A DNA stretch of 64,000 bases from Gonapodya sp. JEL0774 (taxonomy: Eukaryota; Monoblepharomycota; Monoblepharidomycetes; Monoblepharidales; Gonapodyaceae), in assembly GCA_027604505.1 (NCBI GenBank), contig JADIIX010000080.1:37810-101809 (forward strand), written 5' to 3'. The notes under the pieces are model-generated. The model did no database searches. It was given only the letters and a program-made list of their open reading frames with translations, and was not told the origin of the DNA. The translations under genes were made by a program, and so were the position numbers. Shown here one piece after another: positions 19,657 to 31,753 of this stretch (within the stretch, counting starts at the first letter, position 1; each line of letters begins with the position of its first letter).

Positions 19657-21919
19657 ATGCCAAGCGCGACTTCCTTGGAGAATCCTGATGTGGTAGCGCG
19701 ATCTCATTCAGCGACTCTTTTGCAGGCCGCTGTCTCTCGTTCACCTCCGGGACTTGACGCAGCGTTCACAGCACTTCTTGAAATCACAGTATATCCTGCT
19801 CTCTTTCCGGCCGAGTACGCTCAGCTTCGTCTTTCGCTACCTCGTGGCGTGCTGCTGTACGGCCCACCAGGGGTAGGAAAGACGCACCTTGTGCGATCTT
19901 TGGCTGCCATCACTGATGCCCGGCTCACTGTTGTTCAAGGGCCAGAGCTGATTAGTCCTTACCCTGGTGAAACTGAACGAAGACTGCGCAAACTGTGGAG
20001 AAAAGCAAAACGAAGGACGACCCCAGAGGAGGTTGTGGGAGAACATACAGAGGCCACACAGACATCGACCAAGGAGCACCAAGACACAGAGAAACGACTT
20101 CCGAGTCGCAACATCCTGTTCATCGACGAAATTGATGCTCTGGCACCTCGCCGCACCTCTCACACGCCCCAGTACGTGGCACGCACGGTCGCCCAGCTGC
20201 TCACTCTCATGGATGGCCTGCAGGCAAAATCCACGCAACCCTCTACTTCCCAATCTGCTCACGACCCTGGCCGAGGCACTCATATTTTCTCCAAAGACGC
20301 GGATCTTGTCGTCATTGCCGCCACGAACAGACCGAACGACCTGGACCCCGCACTCAGGAGACCGGGCAGGTTCGATAGAGAGGTCGACGTGCCTGTTCCC
20401 GACGCCCTCTCTAGAGAGCTTATCCTGCGAAGTCTCATACAAGAGTTTGGTCCTTTGATTAATGACGAGGATGCGGAGGGCTCAACTGAACCTTTGTCGG
20501 GAACAGTTCCCGCTCATATGAACGCAAACACACCGTCACCATCGCAGTCGTTTGCGCCCTCTCCACTCCATCTCCTCCGTGCCTCTGACCTCCCTTTCCT
20601 CTCCCTCGCCACTCCCGGCTTCGTCGCCGCTGACCTTCGGGCACTTCTGCAAGCATCGTTTGCCTTCGCAAGACGCGAAAGTTCTACAGTCGGCCCTCGC
20701 TCCACTTATTCTCCCCTCCGTCGACACCACATTGAAGCGGTTCTAAGAGAAGGTTCAGTGACTGCCAGTATCAGGAAAGGGTGGACCGTCGAGACCGGAA
20801 AAGTGGGATGGGAGGATGTGGGGGGATGCAAAGGCGTGAAGGAGGTGAGAGATTGTAAACTTCACTGCTGCTTTATTCTTCATTGTGAACGCCATCGAGG
20901 ACGGGCTGAGTGCCACAACAGTGAGAAATTAAGAACTGATAGTCACATATCACCTCCACCATCAGCAACTTCGCCACCTGATCACACACCCCCTCCTTCA
21001 CCCTCAAACCCTTCTCCGCCTTGGACTCTCTCCCCCATCAGGTGTCCTTCTCCACGGACCGCCGGGGTGCTCCAAAACGACACTCGCCCGTGCCGCCGCG
21101 AGCGAGGCCGGGGTGAGCTTTTGGAGCGTGGACGGGAGTGTATACAGTGCTTATGTTGGGGAGAGTGAGAGAGCGAGTGAGTGTTCAGAGATGCGGTGTG
21201 GTGGTAATCGGAGGAAGAGTGATAGAACCGACATCCTACTGTTTCCTCAACCCACCTGCCATTCCGACCAAGTCCGCGATATCTTCTCCCGCGCTCGCGC
21301 ATCAGCCCCTTCTATCCTCTTCCTCGACGAATTGGATGCTCTCGCCGGATCCCGCTCCTTCTCTTCCTCTTCCCCATCGGGCGGATCGGACTCGGACCCG
21401 TCACGGGACCGACTCCTCTCCACCCTCCTCAACGAACTCGACGGCATCACGTCTCCTGTACCCGGTCCCGGTGCTTCGGTGGCGGATCTGGAACGGGCGC
21501 TCAAGAGTCGCGTCGTGGTGGTAGGTGCGACCAACAGACCGGCCGCGGTAGATCCGGCGTTGAAGCGGCCGGGTAGGCTGGATCGAAGCGTGTATGTGGG
21601 TCCACCAGACGAAGAAGAAAGGTGGGACATCGCACGCAAGGTGTCCAAAGGAATCAAGGGAGTCACTGACGCGGATCTGAGGCGTGTGGCGGCAATGACG
21701 GTCGGTTACTCTGCGGCGGACGTAACCGCTGTGTGCAGGGAGGCGGCGGTGACGGCTGTGAGGAGGGCCGTTGCGAGGGCCGGTGGGGGACTGGAGGGGT
21801 GGCAGGAGGACGTGGTGGCCGAGGTGGAGTGGGCTGATTGGGCAGAGGCGGTGAAAATGGTTCCTGGGAGCTTGGGAGAAGATGTGATGAGGTGGTATAG
21901 AGAAAGTGGTGAGGCTTGA
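19657..21919 (+). CDS. AFG2-family tandem AAA ATPase (AFG2B/SPATA5L1-like)
   Basis: Exons 19657-20844, 20966-21176 and 21273-21919 give 681 residues with two AAA modules. Module 1 has Walker [21 protein letters not shown], Walker [11 protein letters not shown] and [19 protein letters not shown] with the arginine finger. Module 2 has Walker A GPPGCSKT (the GCSKT form is typical of Afg2/Drg1 proteins), YVGESERA joined to IRDIFSRA, Walker [11 protein letters not shown] and [19 protein letters not shown]. The PGETE stretch in module 1 favours the SPATA5L1 (AFG2B) side. These hexameric ATPases extract factors such as Rlp24 from pre-60S ribosomes. Module 1 begins about 30 residues after the start Met, so the usual N-terminal substrate-binding domain is missing or lies in an unseen 5' exon. 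A Ser-rich insert follows Walker B of module 2. ATG 19657 is the first Met in frame. Confidence 0.85.
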
Positions 21920-22207
21920 GTTGGGGGAAAATTATAAGGAGCTGGATCGTGACATTATTTATCTCTTGATTAATCATTGCACTCAGTCCAAGATAAGTAG
22001 TTGGATACAGTTTTGCATTCGTAACAGTTTGATACTCTTGTTCAAAACAATAAAGACCGGCTACAAAGGTCATGAGAATATAAATGTACATGGAAGCCAT
22101 AACAGAATTGACGATGCGCTCGAACTTCGGAGTCTCTTGTGCTAGTGCTCACAAGAATATGGAACTCAAAATGGTGCTGACCGTTGATGCAAGTTCGCCT
22201 CTCCTTG

Positions 22208-23383
22208 TCACTCCAGTCGCTGGAAACGATTACCGTCCATGGCAGGTGGATGACTTAATCCCAATGGCGACTTTCGCACCACGTTGACGTTGCCCACAAA
22301 TGCTCCCACCGATGCGGGTTCCCTCACTGAGCCAACTTCTACCACCCCCTCAAGTTCCACACGCCGACCCTGCTGGGTAGGTGAAGAGGGCCCTGCTGAG
22401 CGTGCATTCGATACGGCCTCCATTTGAATAGCTTGGAAGGTGTCAGAAGCGGAGACTGTTTCTCCTTCGGTGAGGGCGGCGTACACAGGATGCGGTGATG
22501 TAGCAGTGGGGGACATCAGTGGTCGCAGGATGATGATGGTGACGACCTGAGAGGTGGAGGAATATGAAGGTTACTGCACGAAGTTTATGGCCGAAGTAGA
22601 TAGTCATGGTATTGTACCTCGATGGGTGGTGTTTTTACGCCCATGAGACGGAAGTCCCAACGGTGCAAGCGGGCACGGCTGGTCCAGCATATACCCATAG
22701 GCTCATCTTGCGCGTTGAACTCAGCGAGCATCAAGTTAAGTGCCTTGGAAAACTGATCATCATTATAATTGAAGTTCGGTGTGATCAAACGGATGGATGG
22801 ATGATCACAAGGAAAAGAAACGCGCTCACCCGCCGGTTTGACACTCTGGTTTGAATGACCCAGTTGATCGATATGAGCAAGAACAGAGTTCCCATAACCA
22901 AATCAAAGAGACGCGTTCTGTTCTCCCGATCCGGGTCCGATGCCCAAACAAAGAACAGAATGCACGATATGGGCACGAACACCAAATAGATGAACAGATT
23001 GAGGCCCTGATATAACGCGTAGCGGGGAAGATTGTTGTTGAGCGTTTCGATCCGCTTTTTGAAGTGGTCGTAGGTCATGTAGGGGGACAGCATGGACGGA
23101 CAGAGGTCATCAAATTTGACCTTGGATTCGCCGTTCCAGTCGAATGAGCATGCATCAGTTGTGATGGAATAGAGCAGATCGAATGCAGAACTGAAATTCT
23201 TCAATGATTTCGCCATCCCGCGTGGAAAGAATCTGAATTCTTGTTCTCCTTGAAACGGGTGATGAGACAGGGTGACCGCGACCAGTAACAAACCCACATC
23301 CCAACAGGGCTGATCGCGTTCTTCTCCGACCACCATACACCATACGGTAATATCTACAACCAACTCAAGAGAAAGCAGAAAAA
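22208..23383 (-). CDS. Multi-pass membrane protein of unknown family (5' end incomplete)
   Basis: Minus-strand exons 22830-23383, 22618-22752 and 22208-22546 join in phase. Hydrophobic stretches occur at the start (FLLSLELVVDITVWCMVV), near WDVGLLLVAVTL, at LNLFIYLVFVPISCILFF and at LVMGTLFLLISINWVIQT. A loop with three Cys or aromatic patches (CSFDW, FDDLCPSML) lies between the second and third and may be extracellular. The C-terminal 150 residues are soluble: FSKALNLMLAEFNAQDEP, then a Ser/Val-rich tail. One or more 5' exons are missing; an open minus-strand frame at 23657-24082 with its own hydrophobic segments (TVFAVGSLVLMVLGVLISGL) is the best candidate. I cannot name a family; receptor-like or transporter-accessory roles are both possible. 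Confidence 0.6.
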
Positions 23384-23656
23384 CTGAAATGAGACGGATG
23401 GTCAAAATTTATTACGGATGTTGATGATGACTCCGTTTGCACTAACAGCTCAGCTGCTAGGGTTCCAGATTTAACCACCAACGAACTGGCAGTATACACC
23501 AAGATAGACCCAGATCCACGGCCACATCAACTTTGAAAGAATGAAGACTATTTATAAAGTGTAGCAAGGGCGAGCAATAATCCCCACAAACTAAGGATCA
23601 GTCGCATGGGCAAATCAATAATGGCGATGAAAGTTCACCTACCACACCACCCACGC

Positions 23657-24082
23657 TCAGACACCTCCGAGACTAAACACACGAGCACACGCCCACGCAT
23701 ACGCCACCTCGCAACGCGCACAAGCACAAACGTTTAACGCACCACTTCTCCTCAACCGCATCACACGACACCGAGGTACCAAACAAACGACACTGGTCAA
23801 CCCCGAAATAAGCACCCCCAGCACCATCAGAACGAGTGAGCCCACGGCGAAGACCGTATGAAAATGGAAGGTTAAAATACTGCCCCAACGTCTCAATTGA
23901 GACGACAGTAGGGTGAGAGGGTCAGCATGTCCCGACTGGATTAGTATCCGGGGTGATCCCACCGAGACGACAACGGCGAGAGTGTAGGAACTAGGAGCGG
24001 AGCACACGGAACGAATATCCGAGGGCTCTCCCTCCGGGCCGTGACTGTAATATAATCGCGGGCCGGATGGGAATATCTTCAA
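23657..24082 (-). CDS. Possible 5' exon of the adjacent membrane protein
   Basis: An open frame of 141 codons from ATG 24080-24082 contains a strong hydrophobic segment of about 25 residues after a polar, Ser-rich lead, then a Cys/Arg-rich end. It lies just upstream of the membrane protein exons on the same strand. No donor joins it in phase with certainty, so the link is inferred from position and hydrophobicity. It is only 120 bases from the dehydrogenase start on the other strand, which would imply a short shared promoter. Confidence 0.35.
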   Translation of the reverse strand: MKIFPSGPRLYYSHGPEGEPSDIRSVCSAPSSYTLAVVVSVGSPRILIQSGHADPLTLLSSQLRRWGSILTFHFHTVFAVGSLVLMVLGVLISGLTSVVCLVPRCRVMRLRRSGALNVCACARCEVAYAWACARVFSLGGV

Positions 24083-24202
24083 TGTTTGGATATCATAATA
24101 AAGTCCTATTCACGATGAATTAGTTGTCCTCCCGCCCAATTTCACCTCACACGGTATATTCACTTCGATCTATAGTTTTCCCAACCACCACCGCCTTGAA
24201 CC

Positions 24203-25709
24203 ATGTCGAACTCTGGTCGTGTCGCGATCGTCACTGGCTCCTCCTCAGGAATTGGAAAAGCAGGTGTGCTCCTTCTCTTCGGCAATCGGATCGAACGCAT
24301 CCGAACTCACAAAAGGTTCCGTCACAACACGACAATACCTCATTTACAGTTGCAATTCAACTAGCAGCTGCTGGATGGAATGTGGTCATTAACTGCTCTT
24401 CATCAGTGGCGGCGGCCAACGCAGCTGCAGACGAAATCAACGCGAAGCAACAAGGGAAGGCCATCGTTGTGCAAGCAGACGTGGGAAAGGACGAGGAGTG
24501 TAAGAAATTGGTGGACAAGACTGTGGAAGCTTTCGGGAGATTGGATGCCGTGGTTAACAATGGTGAGTCCGGCTTGGACACGGGCAACCGACAGCCGGTG
24601 TGCAATGCTCCGAACCATCCGGATCACTAATAATCAATCACCAATAATGTCGTCTTGCTCGGTCCGAATAAGCTGGTACGACCAAGTTTAACGCACACAA
24701 CAACCTCCCGGGTCTCACCTCGGAAGATTTCCTCCGTATTTACAGCGTGAATGTCGTAGCCCGTGAGTTGCGACCAATTCGCTCCCTCAGCGAAATTGGC
24801 GCTCCTCACACTATCTGTGCTTTTTGCTCTCGTACTCCACCTTATCATTCACTCGACATGGTACCCCGCGCGTCCGCCAGCATACAACATGGTGAAATAC
24901 GCAGAACCACATCTACGTCGTTCTGGTAAAGCATCCGTTGTAAACGTATCTTCTATCGCCGGAATCATGGGTGCTGGCTCCTGTGCTGCTTATGGTGAGC
25001 TTGGGAACAAGGACATTACCTCATATATTGTGGAATATTTACAAAAATTATACAGCGGCTTCGAAGGGAGCTCTAAACACTCTGACCCTTTCCATGGCAC
25101 GGAATTTAGGGCCTGAGATCCGTGTGGTGAGTTGGAAACCCAGCGCCGCCGCAACCTCGGAACAGTCCTTGCTAAACCCGTGTTCTACATCAACCTGCCC
25201 GTCTCAACCCAACTCGCCGCTTCATTGTCCGAATCAATGTTAGAATGCTGTGTGCCCCGGTTTTGTGGAGGGTGACTGGCTCCGGAATGGGTACGGTGAC
25301 AAGGTCTACGAAGCGATGAAAAACAATTATGCCAAGTCAACACCACTTCATGCGTCGGTGAGAATGATGGAATCATTGGAACTATGTCTGTTACGGAGAA
25401 TGAGTAGTCGCTGAAATGTTACCTTTAGGTGACGGCAGAGGATATTGCAGAGTGCGTCGTGTTCCTGTGCTCATCTGGAAACAAAGTTACGGGCGAGATT
25501 CTCAAAGTGGTGAGTAGTGCAATTCGGGGGTCCATTTGCAGCGTCTACTCATAAAGCAACACGTGCTCTACTGCTTTCACTGACCGTCATTTGTACAGGA
25601 CTCGGGCTGTGAGTATTTATATATGTTGACGTGGATATCTGAACAATGACTAACAATTCACCACCTCACAGTTAATCTCAGCGCTGTTGCCCCTCCAATC
25701 AGGCTTTAG
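24203..25709 (+). CDS. Short-chain dehydrogenase/reductase (SDR), classical type
   Basis: Nine exons (24203-24263, 24350-24562, 24673-24762, 24881-24994, 25056-25126, 25244-25357, 25429-25509, 25599-25608, 25672-25709) give 263 residues, a normal length for the family. The cofactor-binding start is MSNSGRVAIVTGSSSGIGKA with the T-G-x3-G-x-G motif. ADVGKDEE, the NNAG motif (split by an intron) and VVNVSSIAG with the catalytic Ser follow. Next comes the active-site Y-A-A-S-K, also split by an intron, and NAVCPGFV after it. The enzyme should be a cytosolic NAD(P)H-dependent oxidoreductase of the FabG/glucose-dehydrogenase-like group; the substrate cannot be read. Exon 8 is only 10 bases (GACTCGGGCT). 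A Ser or Thr rather than an acidic residue follows the second strand, which favours NADPH. Introns are unusually frequent for the gene's size. Confidence 0.9.
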
Positions 25710-26349
25710 GTCCAATCCGCCGACGAGACCTCTTCGTGACTTGTTTGCTGATATCATACAAGTAGACAGGCGTGTGTGGATGTAAGATGGCCCCATTAAT
25801 TTTGACAAATAATACATGAATGCTCACATCGAAGCATGGGTGATGACATCTACTTGCTCTCGGCAAGTCTGTTACGGTCTCTACCTACTGTGAGAGATCA
25901 AAGCTTCTAAAGTAACCGTGACCAGAGTAATAGACATATCAATGGGGAGGGTATGACAATTGATAAATTCTTCCCGACAGCACTAAACCCAATGAGTGCT
26001 AGTACGTAGTGGACACGAGTGAGCCACACTTCTCACACTTCCTTCCTGCGCACCATGACCGCTTTCGTACCCCTCAATGTCACGAGCGTTCCGGTCGAGT
26101 GGCCACACCTGCCGGGGACCTGCCACGGGGCTCTATTATCTGCACGTTTCTCGAGTGGAACAAATGTGCCACCAAAGCAAATACGGCAAGTCCACAGTGT
26201 GGTTTCAGTGGGAACAATAGAGTGGAGAATCCAAGGAACAGATGGTGTGTGCATGTGAGGTGGATTGAGGTGGGTTTGATTGAGGAAGTCATCCTATTGT
26301 AAAATACGCCCATCATTTGAAAGTTTATGATGGCGAGGTAAGATGAACT
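25710..26349. other. Intergenic region between convergent genes
   Basis: Presumed 3' flanks. Short frames are present on both strands near 26010-26300 but none has splice support or family resemblance. Confidence 0.4.
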
Positions 26350-28134
26350 TCAGTTACAGGACGAAGAGGTCCTCGATAACGACGATAAACCCACGTCTGT
26401 CAAGTCCACGGTTCGATATTCAACTACTTCTTTTGCCGCTTCCCTTTCTTCCTTCTCCTTTCTTCGCCTATCCACGATTTTATCACACTTATCGGCCAAA
26501 CCGTCAAGTGCAAAGTATCTCGCTTCTGACCGGATTTTGAGCAGCAGCGACGTCGAGAATGCTCCTGCGGATGGTGTATCCGCAGTGCCTGAAGAGCCAA
26601 CAGCAGAGGAAGACGTAGTGCCTCGACCTCGCAGAGATTTGCGAGAGTTGGTTCGCTGTGAACGCTGGGGCGGAGACGCGACGGATGCCTGAGGGAGAGA
26701 GGACAGGCTTTGAACTCGGGTATGCCCACGAGTGCCCGTCGTTGCGGCAGTTCGCGAGGGTTGGGGGGAAGCCTGCGGAGCTGGGGCCGAAGGAGGACGA
26801 GAGAGTTGTGTGGGAGGCGCCGAGGTACCAAGAGCGGATGAGCCAGAAGGAGGCGACGTCGCACTGCGTGCGGATGAGCTATTAACGGAAGTTCGAGGAG
26901 CAGGAACAGGAAGAGCGGGGAGCGGTCGTAAGGCAACCGTGGAGGAGGTCGTAGCAGTAATTGGGCGAGACGGTGAAGTAACACTGGGAGAAACGGATGA
27001 CGCGGCTGATGTCGGAGGCTCCGCAATATCGGAGCGGAAGGAAACAAGATTACCGTCCGACTAGATTTGTTTTCAGTTTTAAGCGAGTGAGGGTTCCACA
27101 AGATAAGGAAAGTGTTACAAGGCACAAAATGTACAACTCCAACTCACAGTTAGAGGTAGGCGAGGTGTGGAGGGATCAGCTAAGTTACCTGAGCCCGAAC
27201 CACCTCTGATAAACTCATCACCCGGCGCCCATTCTTCCCTTTCATCCTCAGTAACATCATCCTCGACTCCATTGTCATCCCATCCATCCTCTCCTTCATC
27301 CCCGCTCCCGTCCTCTTCATCCGCAAAGAGCTTTCCTGTGCGGAGGTATCGCAACACATGCTCGAAAGCATCACCGTCACGGTCAAGGAACAACCGACCC
27401 TCAGGATCTACTGTGGGGGATCCAGAAAACCGGGATGGGTCAAAGAGTGCCGAAAAGAAAGTTTGTGTTGGGGGATGCTGTGCAGTAACAAACTTGGAAG
27501 TAGTATTCTGTTGTTGGCCTTGCTTTGAGGTGTTCGAGCCCCCGTGGTCGAGAAGAGCTGCGTCTGCAGAAAAAGATCGTTGCCGGGAGATGCGAGCAGC
27601 GTTGCGGACGGAATTCGATGCAAGGCTAGGAGGCGGGCCACCACCATTCTTCAACGTTTCCACAGTAGTACTGAGTCAGCGGATAAACCGAAAGGTCAGT
27701 GCCACGTGAGTCGACGGAAAACTGCGCTCATAAGGTTGACGTGAGCAGGCGTCACTCCGACAACTATGAACATGTCCTTGATTCTTGAATTTCCCGCCCT
27801 CGAAGTACATTAGACGGCCATTACGGCATATAGGCAGTCACATTCCATAGAGTTCCCCCCTGGCTTCCGGCGTTCAGGGCAATTGGTGTACCGATCGATA
27901 AAGTTGTTCTCTGTTCACATGTATCTTCAATCAGCCGGAAAGAGTGCAATCCACGTCAAGAATTTCCTTTTCAGTTCAATTGAGATTGCGCTCTCGAGTG
28001 CGCCTCATTAAATCAGGACTGGGGTCGTTCCACTATACTCACTGGAATATCCGTCCACCCACGTTGATGGTGATAAATCCGGAGGTCGGCAGGCGAACTC
28101 CAGCAGATGGGTCTGCTGCCTTCTTTTCCTCCAT
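26350..28134 (-). CDS. KCTD-type BTB (T1) protein with large insertions
   Basis: Minus-strand exons 28043-28134, 27148-27670 and 26350-27060 join in phase (441 residues). The protein begins MEEKKAADPSAGVR, and the T1-type BTB fold starts at once: FITINVGGRIF, joined across a 372-base intron to HTTVETL, is the signature first hairpin. After an insert of about 60 polar residues comes TFFSALFD, then DPEGRLFLDRDGDAFEHVLR and YLRTGKLF, all classic KCTD/Kv-T1 elements. A very acidic stretch and about 150 Ser/Pro/Thr-rich residues follow, then LLLKIRSEARYFALDGLADK, which matches the closing helices of the fold. Such proteins form oligomers and often act as adaptors for cullin-3 ubiquitin ligases. 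Splitting one small fold with so much disordered sequence is unusual. The start is chosen as the first in-frame ATG ahead of the hairpin. Confidence 0.85.
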
Positions 28135-28568
28135 CGCTGCTGGATCTAATTCGCTGAAAGAAAGACGGGGAAAGCCAAAGTACTTTCATAAATTTACGCA
28201 CCTTGTACCTCACTTAGGTTCCGTCATCTGTGCTTGCCTGAGCGTGACATCATACTCTGCCTAATCCCCACCGGATATTCCCACCCTTTCTCGAATAGAG
28301 CGAATACAGCCAATTTCTTGGTTCAATTCAGTGTGGAACTACCCGGCCAAGTTAGAGCACTCGTTGGAAGATTTGACAGAGTAACCACAAATTGTAAGAT
28401 TTGATATAACCACAGAATAGTTTAACTAAGTTTGTTTGATTGTGTCGTAACATTATGGAGGTCATGGTCAAAACGAGAGATGACTTCGGTTGAAAGAATT
28501 GACAACACACCCCCTCCCCAACACGACCGAGGACCGAACAACCTGCAAATGCGACGCCCTTACGCTTT
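28135..28568. other. Intergenic region
   Basis: Upstream of the KCTD-type gene and downstream of the ankyrin/SH3 gene, both on the minus strand. AT-rich, no frame or repeat of note. Confidence 0.4.
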
Positions 28569-30092
28569 TTAGGCCGTCATTCCTGCCGCTGCGGCGGTGG
28601 AGACTGATGCCTTGCGTACCCTCGCTCTCGCACTCTGTGCCCTCTTCAGAACCGCCCCAATGACACCACCTCCCACTGGCAAGACCCCATCAGACGACTG
28701 GGGAGGCACAGGGTTCAGGGTTTGTATACGAACGTCACGCGACGAAACACGTGCCGGGAACGTGAGAGGAAATTTAGGGTCGCCGGATGGTGACGATTCA
28801 AGGGGGAAAAATCCGTCCAGGCCCGAGACAAGGTTGTGACCGTAGCACCACCCGTCTGAGAATTGCCGGCGCACGAGCACCAAGTCCCCAACAGCCAATC
28901 GAATCTCGCCTGCACCACCACCCTGTGGGTCGAATGGAACACCCACAGTGCGAACTCGGCCCTCTTCCTCAGCCGCCATCTGAAGCTTCATCTGCTCGAT
29001 TACGGAAGAGAGACCAGATGCTTTGCCTTCCAATTCAGCGACATGGGTGTTACGAATGCGCCGTTCTGACTCTAGCTCCGCGATACGGTTGTCCCTCTCC
29101 CGAACCAAGCGTTGAAGGGCGTTGATATTTGAGTAAAGATCCGCCAGTTGGTCTGCATTTGGAGGACCTGCTTCGACCCTCGCCGTCAGAGCCGCTGGTT
29201 GTTCGTAAATGCTAACCGGTCTCCGTCCCGCGCTGGGTTTGAGAGGGCTCTGAAGATGCCGGCGGAGGAGGTCGAGGAAAGACGCATCCGAAAGATTTGA
29301 AGCTGCCTCCACAGTCTTCTCGCTGACCTGCGCACCATGCTGGAGGAGAAGGGTGACGATCCCCACAGACGGGGCGAGGGTGTGGATCGCGGAGAGATTG
29401 TCGGTTGGAGAGGGGTTGTTGAATGAAATGTGACCCCCGCGGGGATTGAAAGGGAGAGGGCCGGAGTGAAGAGCGAAATCGAGGGCAGAATCGAAGTGCA
29501 GTCTGTGTTCCAGATCAGCTGCCCAGCCCTTGTGAGCATCCCATTGCTCTCGCGTCCACTTGGCCGACGAGTCCACAATTCGCCATTCGATGGGAGCGTT
29601 GGGATCGATTTCATCTGAGGTTGGGATTCAACAGGGATGGAAGAAAATGACAAATGGGTACAGCAACCATCATGTATGTTTGGAAGGAGATAAGATCAGG
29701 AGAAATAAAATTTGCTTACCATTTTGAAGTAAGACTCTGACGATATCTTCTCTTCCATCCCTCATTGCGATACAGAGAGCTGATTCTCCGAACCTTGTAT
29801 CGCTCTCAATTTGGACACTGCTCCCTCCACCCCACGACACGAGTCTCCTAACAGGAAGTCGCACATTGACGGTCACCTTTTTCCTGGCATTTGGATCCGC
29901 TCCTTCACCCAAAACTCTCCCACATGCCACTCTGTTCCCGGTCTCAACTGCATCAATGAGCATCGCATGAAGGTCACTAGTCTCCACGATCGGATTAAGG
30001 GCTGATCCAGTCACCCGTGAGGGGGACTCTGGAGTATTCCATGGTGCGCGGCTGAAGTCGGAGTCCCCGTTGGGTGACCTTGGAGAAAGCAT
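28569..30092 (-). CDS. Ankyrin-repeat, coiled-coil and SH3 domain protein
   Basis: Two exons on the minus strand, 29720-30092 and 28569-29614, join in phase (472 residues). After a Ser/Pro-rich lead, ankyrin-type units appear: AMLIDAVETGNRVACGRVL, GEGADPNARKK, then FGESALCIAMRDGREDIVRV and LLLQHGAQVSEKTVEAASN. A coiled coil follows (LYSNINALQRLVRERDNRIA, ELESERRIRNTHVAELEGK). Next is an SH3 domain with AVGDLVLVRRQFSDGWCYG and GLDGFFPLES, the expected hydrophobic grip on Pro-rich partners, and a basic Ala-rich C-terminus. The architecture suggests a cytoplasmic scaffold of the cell cortex or of signalling complexes. There are no catalytic motifs. The start is the first ATG in the frame; the frame is open for 16 codons upstream without another Met, so an extra 5' exon is possible. 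Confidence 0.75.
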
Positions 30093-31753
30093 AGGTTCGA
30101 TCCGAGGAACCGACGCAAATCGACCAAGGGTTTCCAGCAAGGCGAAATCGTGCGTGGACAGTCAGTCAGACCCCTCCAACAAGTTTCTGCAGCGAAGGCA
30201 GCCTGATGGTTGAATCGTGGTTTAATTTAGCGTGGCGGAAAACATCCACGGGGAAATCGAACAGAGACGCCTTTGGGCAGTGACAAATCACTAAAAATTT
30301 TTTTCTCACCTGTCACTCATGCAAGAGGAAAAGTATCTGCTTTCTTTGTCCGAATGTTGCAACTTCTCGCGATGAAAAAGATCGTGTCATGTCAGTCATC
30401 ACAACGAAAATTCACGAAGGATAGAGAACGCCATGTTATCAATGGGAACAGACATCCGAGTTGGGCCATTTCCGTTACTCGTCACCCGTGTTCAGGTCGA
30501 CGATGACTCACCCCTCGATACATGTTACCGTCGTAGTTCGCGCGTCCACACTTACCGGCATAAAATTTTGTATTAATGGTACGGTAAAAAGAGGAGAGAA
30601 TACGATTTTGCTGAAATTTATTGCCGGTTACACCAGCAGTGCCAAATATCACCCCTGCACACGCTCACTACCATGTCGCCTGTGAACGCCGCGGTTTGAA
30701 TTGCCCAATTCTATTCCTCCATGTGCCTCACTAAGAAGAACCAATTACATGATAAAACAATTGTTAGAATCGATTGCATGATGGATTTCTCGTGCTATAC
30801 GTTCTAAGAGTCAGCGGACGACTTTGCTGCGGTGCGGACCACGAATTCCAGACTCGGGCACAAGTTCATGATCGAATGTCACCAGGAGGCCAGGGGGTGT
30901 GGGGGATACATGTTGTGTTCATTGTGGGACCCGGAAAAGTGAGGAACGAGCGTGACCAGAAGCCGTGGAACCTGTTAGTCTTCACCAAAATCCGCCCTGC
31001 CGCAACACAACTTCTGACTTCATTCCGAGACCTTTCCTTCCTACCCGCTCCAGCGTCACACTCTCTCACACTCCACAAGCTCCCACTCCGATCCTCGCTC
31101 TTACCCCTCTGCCCCCTTTCCCACCTTCGCCACGCACCTACCTCCACCACCTCCTCCACCACCCCGCCCCCCGCACTCACGATCCACACCACCATCCACC
31201 TCGTTCACTCCCACTGCAGCGGCGCGGTACCAATCTCCACAAGCAAAGAGCGCCCGCTGGGCCGATCTTCCGCCCCTTCACTGATTTCTCTGACCATTTT
31301 TCTGTACATCACTGTGAACACCACCAAGAACCGAACTACTGCTTTTGTATTTATAGTCATTATGATCCATGAATTTGAAGCGGGGGCTTCCACTGATCAA
31401 ACTGAGTGTCCTATTGTAGCGTCAACCAACATCACGACCACCAATTGATGAGGGCAGTAGTGGAGACCGGCACTAAATTCGAGACAGACTCACGTCCAAA
31501 CTTACCAATTGTTGCTTTTACGCCGCTCAGTTCCCGCACTTCTCGATTTTACTCAGAAAACCGAGCACGCGCAACAACAAACTAACAACATTATGGTAAG
31601 TGATCATCATGTATGTCGCCTATGTTCTCTCTGTACATATAAGTGGGACTATCACCTCACTCTCCTAATTTAATTGGAGGAGAAACGGGTAAAACGACCA
31701 GTTCTCAGTTCCGCCCAGCCGCCAAAAATTTGCATTACTACGACGTTAATTAA
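30093..31753. other. Long intergenic region
   Basis: About 1.65 kb. A plus-strand frame at 30774-31448 (224 codons) is open but has no recognisable domain, and its C-rich middle resembles untranslated sequence. An ATG directly followed by a GTAAGT donor occurs near 31592. I see no supported gene, RNA or repeat. Confidence 0.35.

Noticed and set aside
26424-27125. Long Leu/Pro/Arg-rich minus-strand frame of 233 codons
   Set aside because: It overlaps the third exon of the KCTD-type gene in another frame and has low-complexity composition; it is a shadow of the real Ser/Pro-rich frame.
30774-31448. Plus-strand open frame of 224 codons in the large intergenic region
   Set aside because: No domain, no splice support, C-rich low-complexity core; not enough to call a gene.
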